Assembly: GCA_964641455.1 (NCBI GenBank)
Contig: CAZXLH010000003.1
Location: 25,169 to 89,168, forward strand
Origin: DTU015 sp964641455
GTDB taxonomy: Bacteria > Bacillota > Sulfobacillia > Fermentithermobacillales > Fermentithermobacillaceae
DNA: 64,000 nucleotides
Direction: 5' to 3'
This document shows positions 35,170-44,835 of the stretch, piece by piece. The notes beneath the pieces are model-generated. The model had not been told where the DNA came from. It ran no database searches and worked only from the letters and a program-made list of their open reading frames with translations. The translations under genes were made by a program, and so were the position numbers. Every line of letters begins with the position of its first letter. Position 1 is the stretch's first letter.

Positions 35170-36711
35170 TTACTCAAAATAAGCATTGCGGAAGGAATAG
35201 ATTGAACTTGAGTAAATTCGTACTCCCTGCAAGGCTTTATCACAAGCAAAGATTGCCTGCCTGCTAAAGGTGGGTATGATAGGCATTTCTGAAGCTGCGA
35301 TATCCTGACACTCCCGTGCAGCCTCTATCAAAGCCTCCTCGTCAGCAGCAGCCTTGGCAATGTTGAACAACTCATCACAACGTGGGTTCTCGAAGAAAGA
35401 GATGTTTCTCGAACCGAAACTGCCTGTCCAATAGTTTTCAAGCGCAACCAAAGGATCACCGGTAGTATTGTTCCAAGAGCCACACAACATCTGATACTCA
35501 CCGTTAGCCATACCTTCCAGGAACACGCCAAATTCCAGGTTGGTAATTGACATATCGACACCAATGCTCTTAAGCACAGCTTGGTATGCTTCCATAATGG
35601 AGGTATGCCCGCCATAAACCCAAGCCTCAAACGTCAGAGGATTAGATTCATTGTAACCTTCAGCTTCCAAAAGTTGCTTTGCCTTTTCCAGGTTGTACTC
35701 GGGTACATTGGGCGACGAATAGTAAGTATTGAACATTGGAGGAGTCATACTGTCAATAACGCTGGCGCCGCCTTGAATAGTGGCGAGGCTTTCCTTGTCG
35801 CAGGCATAAGCCATTGCCAATCGAATATTCTTGTTATCGAAAGGTGCTTTTTTGTTATTCATAGATATGAACGAAGTGTTAGTAGTTGTCTTGGTTATCA
35901 CATTTAGATTATCGTTTTGCTCGGCTCGTTCCATATCCTGATAGTCTATAGCAGCAAACTGCGCCTCTCCGGTTTCAACAGAGATATAACGGTTGGCAGC
36001 TTCTTCAATAACCTTGAAAGTGATATTCTTAATCTTCGGTTTTTCAAACGGATAATCTTCCCATGCTGTAAGTTCAAGTTTGTCACCGGGAATGAAGTTC
36101 TTGACCACATAAGGGCCGGTACCAACCGGTTCGTTGGCATAAGCCTCTCCGGCACTTTCACAGTAAGACTTGTTGTAAACGTGAGCATTAGCCATCAGGT
36201 TCCTAATTGTACCGCTGTTTGGCTCTTTAAGTTTGATAGTGACTTCCTTATCACCGGTAACCTCAACTGAATCCACATTGCTCATGTATGAAGCACATTT
36301 GGGGATATCGTGCAAACGCTCTATAGAAAATACAATGTCTTCCATCTCCAGGGGTTCACCATTATGGAACATGAAACCGTCTCCAACAGTGAACTTGAAG
36401 GTTAGATCATCAACCTGTTCCCAGGAATCGGCAACCGCAGCCTCATAGTTAAAGTCTTCGTCTACAGCAATAATGTAATCATAGATATGACTCGTGGCAA
36501 TAGAAACGTTAGTAAAGTTGGCAACTGCAGCATCCAGGGTGTTACCAATAGCGGAAATAGCTACAAATATACTATTGCGGCCGGAAGTATCCGGGCCCTC
36601 TCCTTGAGACGTTGAAGGAGTGCAACCCACCAGACTTGCTACCATGCAGACAGTCAAAACAAGCACAACAACTCTTCTTTTCATTTTGCTATGTGTACTG
36701 CCATTCTTCAA
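35170..36711 (-). CDS. Extracellular oligopeptide-binding lipoprotein (SBP family 5)
   Basis: A solute-binding protein of about 513 residues. After a basic start it has signal VVVLVLTVCMVASLVGC with a lipobox cysteine, then SBP_bac_5 features (VADSWEQVDDLTFKFTVGDGFMFHNGEPLEMEDIV split across ~40 residues). TTG at 36711 has GGAGGGG upstream; the ATG at 36684 lacks a ribosome site and the 36768 start is unlikely. It supplies peptides to the OppBCDF transporter. Confidence 0.9.
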   Translation of the reverse strand: MKNGSTHSKMKRRVVVLVLTVCMVASLVGCTPSTSQGEGPDTSGRNSIFVAISAIGNTLDAAVANFTNVSIATSHIYDYIIAVDEDFNYEAAVADSWEQVDDLTFKFTVGDGFMFHNGEPLEMEDIVFSIERLHDIPKCASYMSNVDSVEVTGDKEVTIKLKEPNSGTIRNLMANAHVYNKSYCESAGEAYANEPVGTGPYVVKNFIPGDKLELTAWEDYPFEKPKIKNITFKVIEEAANRYISVETGEAQFAAIDYQDMERAEQNDNLNVITKTTTNTSFISMNNKKAPFDNKNIRLAMAYACDKESLATIQGGASVIDSMTPPMFNTYYSSPNVPEYNLEKAKQLLEAEGYNESNPLTFEAWVYGGHTSIMEAYQAVLKSIGVDMSITNLEFGVFLEGMANGEYQMLCGSWNNTTGDPLVALENYWTGSFGSRNISFFENPRCDELFNIAKAAADEEALIEAARECQDIAASEMPIIPTFSRQAIFACDKALQGVRIYSSSIYSFRNAYFE

Positions 36712-36843
36712 TGCGGCAGTACCCCTCCTTTCTTGATTTGAACCGGTATCAAAGCCAACACCTGTCAACGAGACAAACGGAAATTTTCCCCCACCCTGTT
36801 ACCACACAATCATGAGCGTCAACAGGGCAGGGCAACAAACCAA

Positions 36844-37998
36844 TTACTTGCAAACCTCGCTCAACACACGCATCCAATTACCACCGATAATTTTGATAAT
36901 ATCGTCATCCCTGTAACCACGTGATACCAGGCCTGCGGTAAGATTACCAAGGTCGCGGTAATCCTTGATTCCGTGGATGTACTCAATTGAGGGGCCATCC
37001 CCTGGCTTAAAGCCAATAGTCGGCGCCACATGTTCCTTAAAAGCCAGTGCCATCCATTTGGTTTGGGGCATTGGCCAGTCAGTTCCGATGCCGACATGAT
37101 TAACGCCAATCAAATTCACCACATAGTCAATGTGATCAAGCACATGCTCAATTGTGCTATTATTGGGATCCTCTGCAATAAACCACGGCATTGCGAATAT
37201 CCCCACTACTCCGCCGGTACCGGCAATCGCTTTGAGTTCCTCATCGGACTTACAACGGTTGTGTAAATAAACCTTTTCACCGCCTGTATGAGATGCAATT
37301 ACCGGGGCTTTAGAATGCTTGCAAGCATCCATGGTAGTCTGATAGCCGCAGTGGCCGGTATCCACAATAATCCCTAGCTCATTACACTTGGCTACGAACT
37401 TAATTCCGAACCTGGAAAGCCCGGCATCATTCGGCTCCATGCAACCTGCACCTACCAAATTGTGATTGTTATAGGTAAGTTGCTGAACCCGCAGGCCAAA
37501 ATCGTATGCCATTTCCAAGAGTCCAAGATCCGTTCCGTAACCCAAAGTCTCCTGGCTTGTAACAATACCTGCCTTAAGGCCGTTTCTGTGAGCATACTCC
37601 ACTTCTTCGGCATTGCGCGCCTTAATGAGCCATGGTTTGAAGTCAAACTCGCACTGTATATGTACCATGCTCTTAAACAAAGAATTCTTGTCAATAATAC
37701 TCAACTGACGGCAACCGGCGGTGATCCCACTTTCATACCAACACTGCTTGTACAAATCACTGAGCCTGCCCTTGGTAAACCATTGCCTGATTAACCTCTG
37801 TGCATAGGCCACCTGCGCCACCACATCATAGGGATGTGCTTCTCGGGCAAGGGCTTGTAGTTCTTCCTCCAGTTCCTCTGGAAGTGCATAGGTACCGATT
37901 GGTCCCTGGAACAACATGTCTATCACTATGTTTTCTTCATGCAATTTCTTTGCGTGCTGCTGTTGCTGTTCCGTGAGCCCAAAATCATATGGAACCAT
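36844..37998 (-). CDS. Membrane dipeptidase-like protein (peptidase M19 fold) with altered metal site
   Basis: This 384-residue protein fits the renal-dipeptidase (M19) TIM-barrel family: H216 in IVDTGHCG, H237 in PVIASHTGG, D307 in HVGIGTDWP, and E150 in GIVTSQETLG as a possible bridging Glu. The usual N-terminal HxD metal motif (DGHND-type) is replaced by VIDMLFQG near residues 25-32, so one zinc site may be missing or rebuilt. ATG with AAAGGAGGT. It is placed between the ornithine cyclodeaminase-like gene and the peptide transporter, suggesting action on imported dipeptides. Confidence 0.82.
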   Translation of the reverse strand: MVPYDFGLTEQQQQHAKKLHEENIVIDMLFQGPIGTYALPEELEEELQALAREAHPYDVVAQVAYAQRLIRQWFTKGRLSDLYKQCWYESGITAGCRQLSIIDKNSLFKSMVHIQCEFDFKPWLIKARNAEEVEYAHRNGLKAGIVTSQETLGYGTDLGLLEMAYDFGLRVQQLTYNNHNLVGAGCMEPNDAGLSRFGIKFVAKCNELGIIVDTGHCGYQTTMDACKHSKAPVIASHTGGEKVYLHNRCKSDEELKAIAGTGGVVGIFAMPWFIAEDPNNSTIEHVLDHIDYVVNLIGVNHVGIGTDWPMPQTKWMALAFKEHVAPTIGFKPGDGPSIEYIHGIKDYRDLGNLTAGLVSRGYRDDDIIKIIGGNWMRVLSEVCK

Positions 37999-38015
37999 GG
38001 AAATACCTCCTTTGC

Positions 38016-38960
38016 CTATTCCAGGGTTTCGGCTACAAAGTTAGCTGCAATCAGATCTTCAAGTGCCTGTCCCAACGCCTCGAAAATTGTGATATCGCTA
38101 TCACTTATCCTGCCAGGTAGCATACCGGACAAAACCTGCCCAGCCTCACCAAGAATGTGCTCCTCGGTAATGGAACCATCCTGCACAGCGAGCAAGTAGT
38201 CACCTGCCTCCACCACAACAGCAGGCTTCCAATCCACAAACAACCGGCCGGCTTTAACCAAATCAGAAGAAAGTTCTCGAGCATCCGGCGAGCAGGCCCC
38301 TACCGCATTGATATGAGTTCCAGGTTTTACATCTTTGCCAGAAAGGATAGACTCCTGAGAAGGAGTCAGAGTACATATGATATCCGCATCCTTTGTGGCT
38401 TCACTTACACTGGAGCAAACGCGTATGGGCAAGCCGGTTTTTTGGCCCATTTCTTCTGCATAAAGCAAAGCAGCCTCTGAAGAAATATCCCATACAGTGA
38501 CATCATTGAGGTTTCGCACCAGACTAATGGCTTCCAGATGCCGCCTGCCCTGAAGCCCGGCACCTAAAATAGCCAATCTGGAAGCATCCTGGCGAGATAA
38601 CGCCTTAGTGGCTGCAGCTGAAACTGCAGCAGTGCGGATCCCAGTGACAGACTCTGCGTCCACAATTGCCTTAATGCTGCCTGTTTCGGCATCGAACACA
38701 AGTATCTGCCCTTGATGAGATGGAAGCCCTTTCTTGTAGTTTTCCGGAAACACTGCAAGGATCTTTATTCCGGCTACCTTTTCAGAAGCTATATAGGCAG
38801 GCATCATACCCAACACATTCCTATCATACAACGGAAAAACCGGCCTGATAATCTGTTTTCCATCTCCATTGGAAAGTGCTATCAGTGCATCCTTCATTAG
38901 TCCGATACAACGCTCCATATCCAGAGCTTGTTCCACCTGTGCCTTATTGATTATTTTCAT
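38016..38960 (-). CDS. Ornithine cyclodeaminase / mu-crystallin family protein
   Basis: A 314-residue NAD(P)-dependent family member. The Rossmann loop is LAILGAGLQGRRHLEAI, and the N-terminal substrate domain contains MMPAYIASEKVAGIKILAVFPEN. Family members include ornithine cyclodeaminase (makes proline), alanine dehydrogenase, ketimine reductases and lysine cyclodeaminase; sequence alone does not choose among them. It lies just downstream of tryptophanase and upstream of the M19-like gene, in an amino acid/peptide operon. Confidence 0.87.
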   Translation of the reverse strand: MKIINKAQVEQALDMERCIGLMKDALIALSNGDGKQIIRPVFPLYDRNVLGMMPAYIASEKVAGIKILAVFPENYKKGLPSHQGQILVFDAETGSIKAIVDAESVTGIRTAAVSAAATKALSRQDASRLAILGAGLQGRRHLEAISLVRNLNDVTVWDISSEAALLYAEEMGQKTGLPIRVCSSVSEATKDADIICTLTPSQESILSGKDVKPGTHINAVGACSPDARELSSDLVKAGRLFVDWKPAVVVEAGDYLLAVQDGSITEEHILGEAGQVLSGMLPGRISDSDITIFEALGQALEDLIAANFVAETLE

Positions 38961-38996
38961 AGACCGTCTTCCTTTTTTGATTATGTAGTGGCTATT

Positions 38997-40376
38997 TCAT
39001 TTCACCGGTTTGAGTTTGGCGGTGAAGTGACGAAGCACTTTCGGCTGCCAGACGATCTCATACCCCTTTACCTGATCAGCCCGTTTCTGAATGTTACTCA
39101 GCGCCTTAGCCACTAAGTCAAGATGCGCCTGGGTGTATACTCTACGCGGCAGGCAAAGGCGAGTAAATTCCATTTCACTTTCCAGTTGCTCACCGGTTAC
39201 CGGATCGGGATCCAACATGAAAGAACCGATATCGCAACCACGGATGCCGGCCTCCAGATAAAGTTCGGCTGCCAATGCATGTCCGGGGAACTGATAATAC
39301 GGAATATGAGGCAAGAGCTTCTTGGCATCAATAAACACAGCGTGTCCGCCTACAGGATACTGAAACGGTACTCCGGCTTCCCGAAGCAGATCGCCTAAAT
39401 ATTCCACTTGCCCAATTCGATAGCGCAAGAAATCAACATCTATGCCTTCATAGAGGCCAATAGCCAAAGCTTCCAGGTCGCGTCCGGCCAGGCCTCCGTA
39501 GGTAACAAAACCTTCATATGGAACCGTATAGCTTTGCACCTCGCGGAAAAGTTCTTCATCATCTTTTACGCCGATAAGCCCACCCATGTTAACAATGCCG
39601 TCTTTCTTTGCCGACATTGTAAAAGCAGTGGCATAGCTAAACGCCTCACGCGTAATGTCATCAATAGACTTATCTTCGTAACCAGGTTCCCGCGTCATAA
39701 TAAAATAAGCATTTTCTGCAAACCGTGCAGCATCAATCACCATAGGAATCCCATGCTTGTCGGCAACCTTGGCAGTCTCTTTGATATTTTCCATTGATAC
39801 AGGCTGCCCGCCTGCAGTATTGTTAGTTATGGTCATAATAATAGCGCCGACCTTATCAGCGCCCACTTTGCTGATAAATGCCTCTAAGGCCTCAACATCC
39901 ATGTTGCCCTTAAACGGAGCATAATTGCTTGTATCACGGGCTTCTGCCACTACAATATCCTTGGGAATCGCCTTGCACAGCCCCACATGGCCTCGCGTGG
40001 TATCAAAGTGCATATTCGAAACAGAATACTGGCCCTCGCTGAGAAGGCAGGGCAACAACACCTTCTCTGCCGCACGCCCCTGATGTACAGGCTGAGCAAA
40101 ACGATAGCCGAAAATGTCTTTGACCGCATCCATAAGCCTGTAATAGCCTCGAGCGCCTGCATAGCTCTCATCGCCTTGTAGAATACCGGCCCACTGAGTG
40201 TCACTCATGGCGCCGGTACCACTGTCGGTAAGCATGTCTATGTACACGTAATCGCTTTTTAAGGAAAACAAATTGTAATGAGCTTCCTCTAGATACTTTT
40301 CACGTTCCTCCCGAGTGGTAAGAGTCAGTGGCTCTACCATTTTAATCTTAAACGGTTCCGCAACATATTCTGCCAT
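38997..40376 (-). CDS. tnaA: Tryptophanase / beta-eliminating lyase family protein
   Basis: This 459-residue PLP lyase is much closer to tryptophanase than to tyrosine phenol-lyase. The PLP lysine is in FTMSAKKDG (K257/K258). LPHIPYYQFPGHALA and GCDIGSFMLDPDPVTGEQL match the tryptophanase pattern, and the Arg that tyrosine phenol-lyase uses to bind the phenol side is absent (CDIGS). The reaction would be L-tryptophan to indole, pyruvate and ammonia, though other beta-substituted amino acids are possible. AGGAGG precedes the ATG. It is the first gene of the operon and diverges from a regulator. Confidence 0.88.
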   Translation of the reverse strand: MAEYVAEPFKIKMVEPLTLTTREEREKYLEEAHYNLFSLKSDYVYIDMLTDSGTGAMSDTQWAGILQGDESYAGARGYYRLMDAVKDIFGYRFAQPVHQGRAAEKVLLPCLLSEGQYSVSNMHFDTTRGHVGLCKAIPKDIVVAEARDTSNYAPFKGNMDVEALEAFISKVGADKVGAIIMTITNNTAGGQPVSMENIKETAKVADKHGIPMVIDAARFAENAYFIMTREPGYEDKSIDDITREAFSYATAFTMSAKKDGIVNMGGLIGVKDDEELFREVQSYTVPYEGFVTYGGLAGRDLEALAIGLYEGIDVDFLRYRIGQVEYLGDLLREAGVPFQYPVGGHAVFIDAKKLLPHIPYYQFPGHALAAELYLEAGIRGCDIGSFMLDPDPVTGEQLESEMEFTRLCLPRRVYTQAHLDLVAKALSNIQKRADQVKGYEIVWQPKVLRHFTAKLKPVK

Positions 40377-40400
40377 ATTCTCTTCCTCCTGCTATATGCG

Positions 40401-40416
40401 CAATATTCCTATATTG
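40401..40416. promoter_or_regulatory. Palindrome near the tnaA start, candidate operator
   Basis: CAATAT-TCCT-ATATTG is a perfect 6-bp inverted repeat 25 bp upstream of the tnaA ATG, between the divergent regulator and the operon. Confidence 0.4.
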
Positions 40417-40450
40417 TGAACAACATATCAAATAGGCTTGTGTCTGTATA

Positions 40451-40479
40451 TTGACTTTAAGTTGTCTTTAATATAAGGT
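40451..40479 (+). promoter_or_regulatory. Candidate sigma-A promoter for the regulator gene
   Basis: TTGACT (40451) and TAAGGT (40474) are separated by 17 bp, upstream of the plus-strand regulator start at 40558. An overlapping TATAAG gives a poorer 15-bp spacing. Confidence 0.4.
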
Positions 40480-40557
40480 AGCGCAGATAGGCACGTGACT
40501 TAAAATAAACTGAAAACACTTCAGGCAACCGGAATATCTAAGCAAAGGAGCAACACC

Positions 40558-41883
40558 ATGAAATTTAAACTAGGAGTAGTCGGACATAGGGACACCCTGG
40601 AAATGGTCTCTAAAATAATTGACGAATACTTCGATGATATAGAAATGTACCCTGAAGAATTTGGAAACGACGATATCATTACTGATGCAGTTGAGCGAAT
40701 TGCACGGCTACAGACCGTTTGCGACGGAATCCTTTATTCCCGCCGAGATCCTTACCTGCTGGTCTCGGGACGGCTACATCATACCGTACCGGTGCGCTAC
40801 GTTGAAATAGACAGTTCCCACCTGCTTATCAGCCTGTTGGAAGCTAACATTCGCTATGGGATTAGGCCTATTAACATCAGCATTGATGCTATTGACCGTG
40901 CCACAGCAGTTAAAGCTTTTCAGAGTGTAGGCATTCCCGAAGAGCGGCTAACCATCAATGTGGTCAGCACCAATTTAGGGCAAAGCGAGCTAGTCAACAC
41001 TACCCTGGCCCAACATCTCAAACATTATCAAAAAGGCGCCCAACTGTGCATCACCAACATAACAGACGTTTACCGTTCCCTGCTGGAATTAAATGTGCCT
41101 GTAACGGTCATCAATCCAACAACTGAATCCTTTGTTCATGAGATCCGCAACCTAATGCTCCGCTATCGTCTCAAAAGCCAGCATTCCAGCCCATTGGCTA
41201 TTTTACATATCTATCTACGGTATAAGGAAAAATATCGGTTTTACGGCGATATACCCATCAGAGAAATAGACGAGTTAAGCAATGCCGCTAAACTCATGGC
41301 CGTTTTTGCGGAAAAACTGGAAGGCGCCATGTTCACTATAAGCAGATGGGAATATCTGATTTTCTGCAGTCAGTTCGTGCTGCACAACACTACAAATCAA
41401 TTTATGGAAATCGGCTTAATGGAAAGTATTAACCGGGATACGGTTTTTGACGTTGCAATGGGCATTGGCTGCGGACAAACGGTCAAGGAAGCGCAGTCCA
41501 ATGCAATAATCGCCGCTAACCATTCTGTTGCCCAGCGAGGCACTAACATGGTAATCGCACTTTCTCCTGAACGCCTTGTCGGCCCTATTAGCCCCAGAAG
41601 CAGGCATTTTTCCGACGATAGCCTTACCGAAACCCAGCTTGAAGAAATCGCAGGAGCAACCGGGCTGAGCATCAGTACCCTTAACCAACTTTATCAGGCA
41701 ACCCTTGCCCGAAATTCAAATTTGTTTACTTCGGCCGAACTGGCTGAAATTCTTGATGTGACTACCCGAACAGTTAACCGCTATGTGGAACGGCTTATCG
41801 ATAACCGGTACGCTGAAATTGCCGGAAAAAACCTGACAAAACCCAAAGGGCGGCCTGCACGGGTGATCCGCCTGTTATTCTAG
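40558..41883 (+). CDS. Putative transcriptional regulator with C-terminal helix-turn-helix
   Basis: This 441-residue protein is not confidently placed in a named family. The N-terminal ~180 residues look like a Rossmann-like receptor domain (KLGVVGHRDTLEMVSKII; INISIDAIDRATAVKAFQ). The middle has DVAMGIGCGQTVKEAQSNA, reminiscent of a degenerate nucleotide-cyclase-type fold. The last ~80 residues form a winged HTH (LNQLYQATLARN, TSAELAEILDVTTRTVNRYVERL). It starts at ATG after AAAGGAG and is divergent from the tnaA/peptide operon, which it probably controls. Confidence 0.7.
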   Translation: MKFKLGVVGHRDTLEMVSKIIDEYFDDIEMYPEEFGNDDIITDAVERIARLQTVCDGILYSRRDPYLLVSGRLHHTVPVRYVEIDSSHLLISLLEANIRYGIRPINISIDAIDRATAVKAFQSVGIPEERLTINVVSTNLGQSELVNTTLAQHLKHYQKGAQLCITNITDVYRSLLELNVPVTVINPTTESFVHEIRNLMLRYRLKSQHSSPLAILHIYLRYKEKYRFYGDIPIREIDELSNAAKLMAVFAEKLEGAMFTISRWEYLIFCSQFVLHNTTNQFMEIGLMESINRDTVFDVAMGIGCGQTVKEAQSNAIIAANHSVAQRGTNMVIALSPERLVGPISPRSRHFSDDSLTETQLEEIAGATGLSISTLNQLYQATLARNSNLFTSAELAEILDVTTRTVNRYVERLIDNRYAEIAGKNLTKPKGRPARVIRLLF

Positions 41884-42171
41884 TCAACCGGCTAACACAC
41901 AGGTAACGCGAAACGGTATCGACCCAAACTCGATATGGTGGATATAGCCTGGCTATGTAGGCGAAGCAGCATTTTTCGGCAGCAAACTTACTTTCGCAAA
42001 ACGCCATATAGCCAAGTCAGGCAACATCTCAAAACAACATGCTATTTCCGTCACTGCAAAACCTACGTATCCATCTTTGAACCCGCTACTATAGAAGATG
42101 TTATTGCCACAGTCGCAAAACCTACGCATTCGTCTCTAAATCCATAGCTCATCCGCCTACCCAACTGCTGC
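41884..42171. other. Intergenic stretch with a 59-bp-spaced direct repeat
   Basis: Two imperfect copies of GCAAAACCTACGTATCC lie at about 42056 and 42115, each followed by a TCTNTRAA-type stretch. No gene is visible between the convergent regulator and the PLP enzyme gene. Confidence 0.45.
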
Positions 42172-43194
42172 CTACAAGTTGCATGTGATATCTTGTGCAA
42201 AAAGAGAGGCAAGCCCGCCTGTATGAATATAGCAGGCACCTTCGTCAGAAGGTATAATGCCCTTTTTAATCAAATCAAGGAAACCGCCAAAAGACTTGCT
42301 TGTATATACATCTTCCAGCAAAATCGCTTCTGTCTGAGCCAATGTAAAAAGCGCCTGCCTGGACTGCTCGGTGGGAACAGCATAACCTTCGCCTAAGTAC
42401 TCATCGTAAATAGTCGTTACCTTATCAGGCGAAACCTGTGGCTGGAGCCCTTGCACTGACTTAGTTATGCCAGCGGCTCCTTCAATAAGGCCGCTCATGA
42501 GTTTTTCAAGAACCGGTTTTGGATACTCTACACTGATTACATGCACATGGAAAGGGTGTCCGAGGAGGGCAGCCCCCAACACAAAACCGCTGGCAGTGCC
42601 TCCCATGGCCCCAACTATCCCGACATGCTTGATGTTTAAATCCTTAGCTTTGATTTGGGCATATAACTCGAAAGCCGCGTTCACATACCCAAGAGCCCCT
42701 AAAGAAGTAGATGCTCCGTTATGAATAATATAGGGGTTTCGCCCTTCCCGCCGCATTTTATCTGCCAGTTTCTCCATTTCACAGGTTCTGGTATGCTCAT
42801 CTGTTTTACCCACAAAAACAGACTCAGCTCCAAAAACACAATTCAAGAGCATATTCCCCTCAAGTTTTTGTGGCCGGTCATCATTATGAACCAGCAGACA
42901 ATCGAGCCCAAGTTTACAGCAAGCCCCTGCCGTAAGTGAACACAAATTGGACTGCAACCCACCTGCGGTCAAAATAATATCTGCGCCGCTTTTCACAGCA
43001 TCCCCTAAAAGAAACTCCAGGCTGCGTGTCTTGTTGCCACCTTGCCCTAATCCGGAAAGATCATCTCTTTTGATATAAAACTGCTTATGCTTTAGCTGTT
43101 CTCCCAGCCTATCTAACTTTTGTAAAGGCGTGGGCCATATTCCAAGGTTAACCCTTGGAAGCCGGTCAAGGCACCACCGGTGATTCATCCCCAT
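42172..43194 (-). CDS. PLP-dependent D-cysteine desulfhydrase / ACC deaminase family protein
   Basis: A 340-residue fold-type II PLP enzyme. The PLP lysine is in GGNKTRSLEFLLG (about residue 54), with VGAMGGTASGFVLGAA as the phosphate-binding loop and CYIHTGGLASLF near the end. The family includes D-cysteine desulfhydrase and 1-aminocyclopropane-1-carboxylate deaminase; the two are hard to separate by eye. It follows hutH by ~70 bp on the same strand and may share its transcript. Likely role: deamination of a small amino acid to a 2-oxo acid and ammonia. Confidence 0.85.
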   Translation of the reverse strand: MGMNHRWCLDRLPRVNLGIWPTPLQKLDRLGEQLKHKQFYIKRDDLSGLGQGGNKTRSLEFLLGDAVKSGADIILTAGGLQSNLCSLTAGACCKLGLDCLLVHNDDRPQKLEGNMLLNCVFGAESVFVGKTDEHTRTCEMEKLADKMRREGRNPYIIHNGASTSLGALGYVNAAFELYAQIKAKDLNIKHVGIVGAMGGTASGFVLGAALLGHPFHVHVISVEYPKPVLEKLMSGLIEGAAGITKSVQGLQPQVSPDKVTTIYDEYLGEGYAVPTEQSRQALFTLAQTEAILLEDVYTSKSFGGFLDLIKKGIIPSDEGACYIHTGGLASLFAQDITCNL

Positions 43195-43263
43195 TTTCTA
43201 CACTCCCAATCTCGGGACTCGGTTCGTCTCTTACCCTGATCTTCCCAATTACATAAGTGCTAA

Positions 43264-44784
43264 TCACAAGAGTGTGTTAACAACCTGGCTCGCTGCATTC
43301 GCCACTTCCCCTGAGATAATCAGTAACCTCGCCTTTTCTATGTCGTCATACATTTCCCTGTCATCATAAAGCGCGGGTACTTCATCTCGCAGCAAATTAT
43401 AAGCAGCCAGCCCGGCCGGAGATAGTCGCTCTGCCCCCAGGAATTCAATTGCCTGACACGCTGCAAGATACTCAATTGCCAATATATAAGAAACGTTTGA
43501 CGCTATATCCCGGGCTTTTCTGGCGGCACTCGTTGACATGCTCACGTGGTCTTCTTGATCAGCTGATGTCGGAATAGTATCTACACTGGCAGGATGAGCT
43601 AAGGTTTTGCACTCTGAAGCAATCGATGCGGCTGTGTACTGCATAATCATGAACCCTGAGTTTAGCCCACCGTCGCGGGCCAGAAAAGAAGGAAGCCCGC
43701 TCTTATTATGGTCCATAAGCCTCGCCGTACGCCTTTCAGACATGTTGCCAAAAGAACACAAGGCAATGCCTAAATAATCTGCTGCAACCGATAAAGGTTG
43801 TCCGTGAAAATTGCCGCCGGAAATAACCCTTCCGTCAGGAAGAACCAGAGGGTTATCAGTAGCAGAGCCTGACTCGATTTCAATTACTGAACTCACATGA
43901 TCAAGAGCTTGCCGGACTGCTCCATGAACCTGCGGAATGCAACGTAACGCATATGCATCTTGTACCCTAACCTCTCCTGAAGCTGTAGCCAGTTGGGAAT
44001 CTTTGAGCAACGCCCTCAGGTTTTGTCCCACTTGCCCGGCACCTGTATGAGGCCGAAGCGACATTATGGATTCATCGTAAGCGTCACGAACGACTCTTAA
44101 TGCCTGCCCGGTAAGGCTTGCTATTATGTCTGCCGCCACGGCCAATGTATATCCCCTGTGTATGGCCAAGGCAAGAACTGCGGCAGTCATCTGCACTCCG
44201 TTGGTCAGCGCCAGGCCTTCCTTAGCTTCCAGCTCAACCGGGGCGATTCCGGCGCGTTCTAATGCCTCTTGCCCGGAAAGCAACTCGCCCTCGTAGAAAG
44301 CATAGCCTTTTCCCAAAAGCACTAAGGATATGTGGGAAAGAGGAGCAAGGTCGCCGCTGGCTCCTACTGAACCTTTCTGGGGAACGTAAGGGATAATATT
44401 TTTATTCAGAAGGCCACAAAGGGTTCTTACGACTTCCGGCCTAACTCCGGACATCCCTCTGGCAAGCGCATTGGCCCGCAAAAACATTGCGGCCCTTACC
44501 TCGGGTTCTGAAAATATTTGCCCCACGCCCACTGCATGACTCAACACCAAATTGGTTTGCAGTTTTCTAATGTTCTCAACTGAAATTGCAACATCTGCAA
44601 ACTTGCCGAAACCGGTGTTTACACCGTATACCCTTGCATCCTGAGATACAATGTTATCGATTATCTCGCGGGAAGCGCACATTTTCTCCCATGCGCCGGA
44701 TGCAATTTCAACTGCTTCTTTGTCCAAAGCTACCCTGGCTATTTCCTGGATTGTCTTTGGAGTTCCATCTACTGCAACCGTCAT
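43264..44784 (-). CDS. hutH: Histidine ammonia-lyase
   Basis: A 506-residue protein with the self-forming MIO cofactor triad A142-S143-G144 (GSVGASGDLAPL) and YGVNTGFGKF near residue 53. It deaminates L-histidine to urocanate. ATG at 44784 is preferred because AAAGGAG is only 1 nt from the earlier ATG at 44793 and about 10 nt from this one. It lies ~50 bp downstream of hutU. Confidence 0.95.
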   Translation of the reverse strand: MTVAVDGTPKTIQEIARVALDKEAVEIASGAWEKMCASREIIDNIVSQDARVYGVNTGFGKFADVAISVENIRKLQTNLVLSHAVGVGQIFSEPEVRAAMFLRANALARGMSGVRPEVVRTLCGLLNKNIIPYVPQKGSVGASGDLAPLSHISLVLLGKGYAFYEGELLSGQEALERAGIAPVELEAKEGLALTNGVQMTAAVLALAIHRGYTLAVAADIIASLTGQALRVVRDAYDESIMSLRPHTGAGQVGQNLRALLKDSQLATASGEVRVQDAYALRCIPQVHGAVRQALDHVSSVIEIESGSATDNPLVLPDGRVISGGNFHGQPLSVAADYLGIALCSFGNMSERRTARLMDHNKSGLPSFLARDGGLNSGFMIMQYTAASIASECKTLAHPASVDTIPTSADQEDHVSMSTSAARKARDIASNVSYILAIEYLAACQAIEFLGAERLSPAGLAAYNLLRDEVPALYDDREMYDDIEKARLLIISGEVANAASQVVNTLL

Positions 44785-44835
44785 AACGACCATGCTCCTT
44801 TGATATCAAGTTCAATGAAAATTACAGAAATCAGC

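Noticed and set aside
38997..40376. Tyrosine phenol-lyase
   Set aside because: The phenol-binding Arg is absent and the sequence follows tryptophanase in the C-terminal third.
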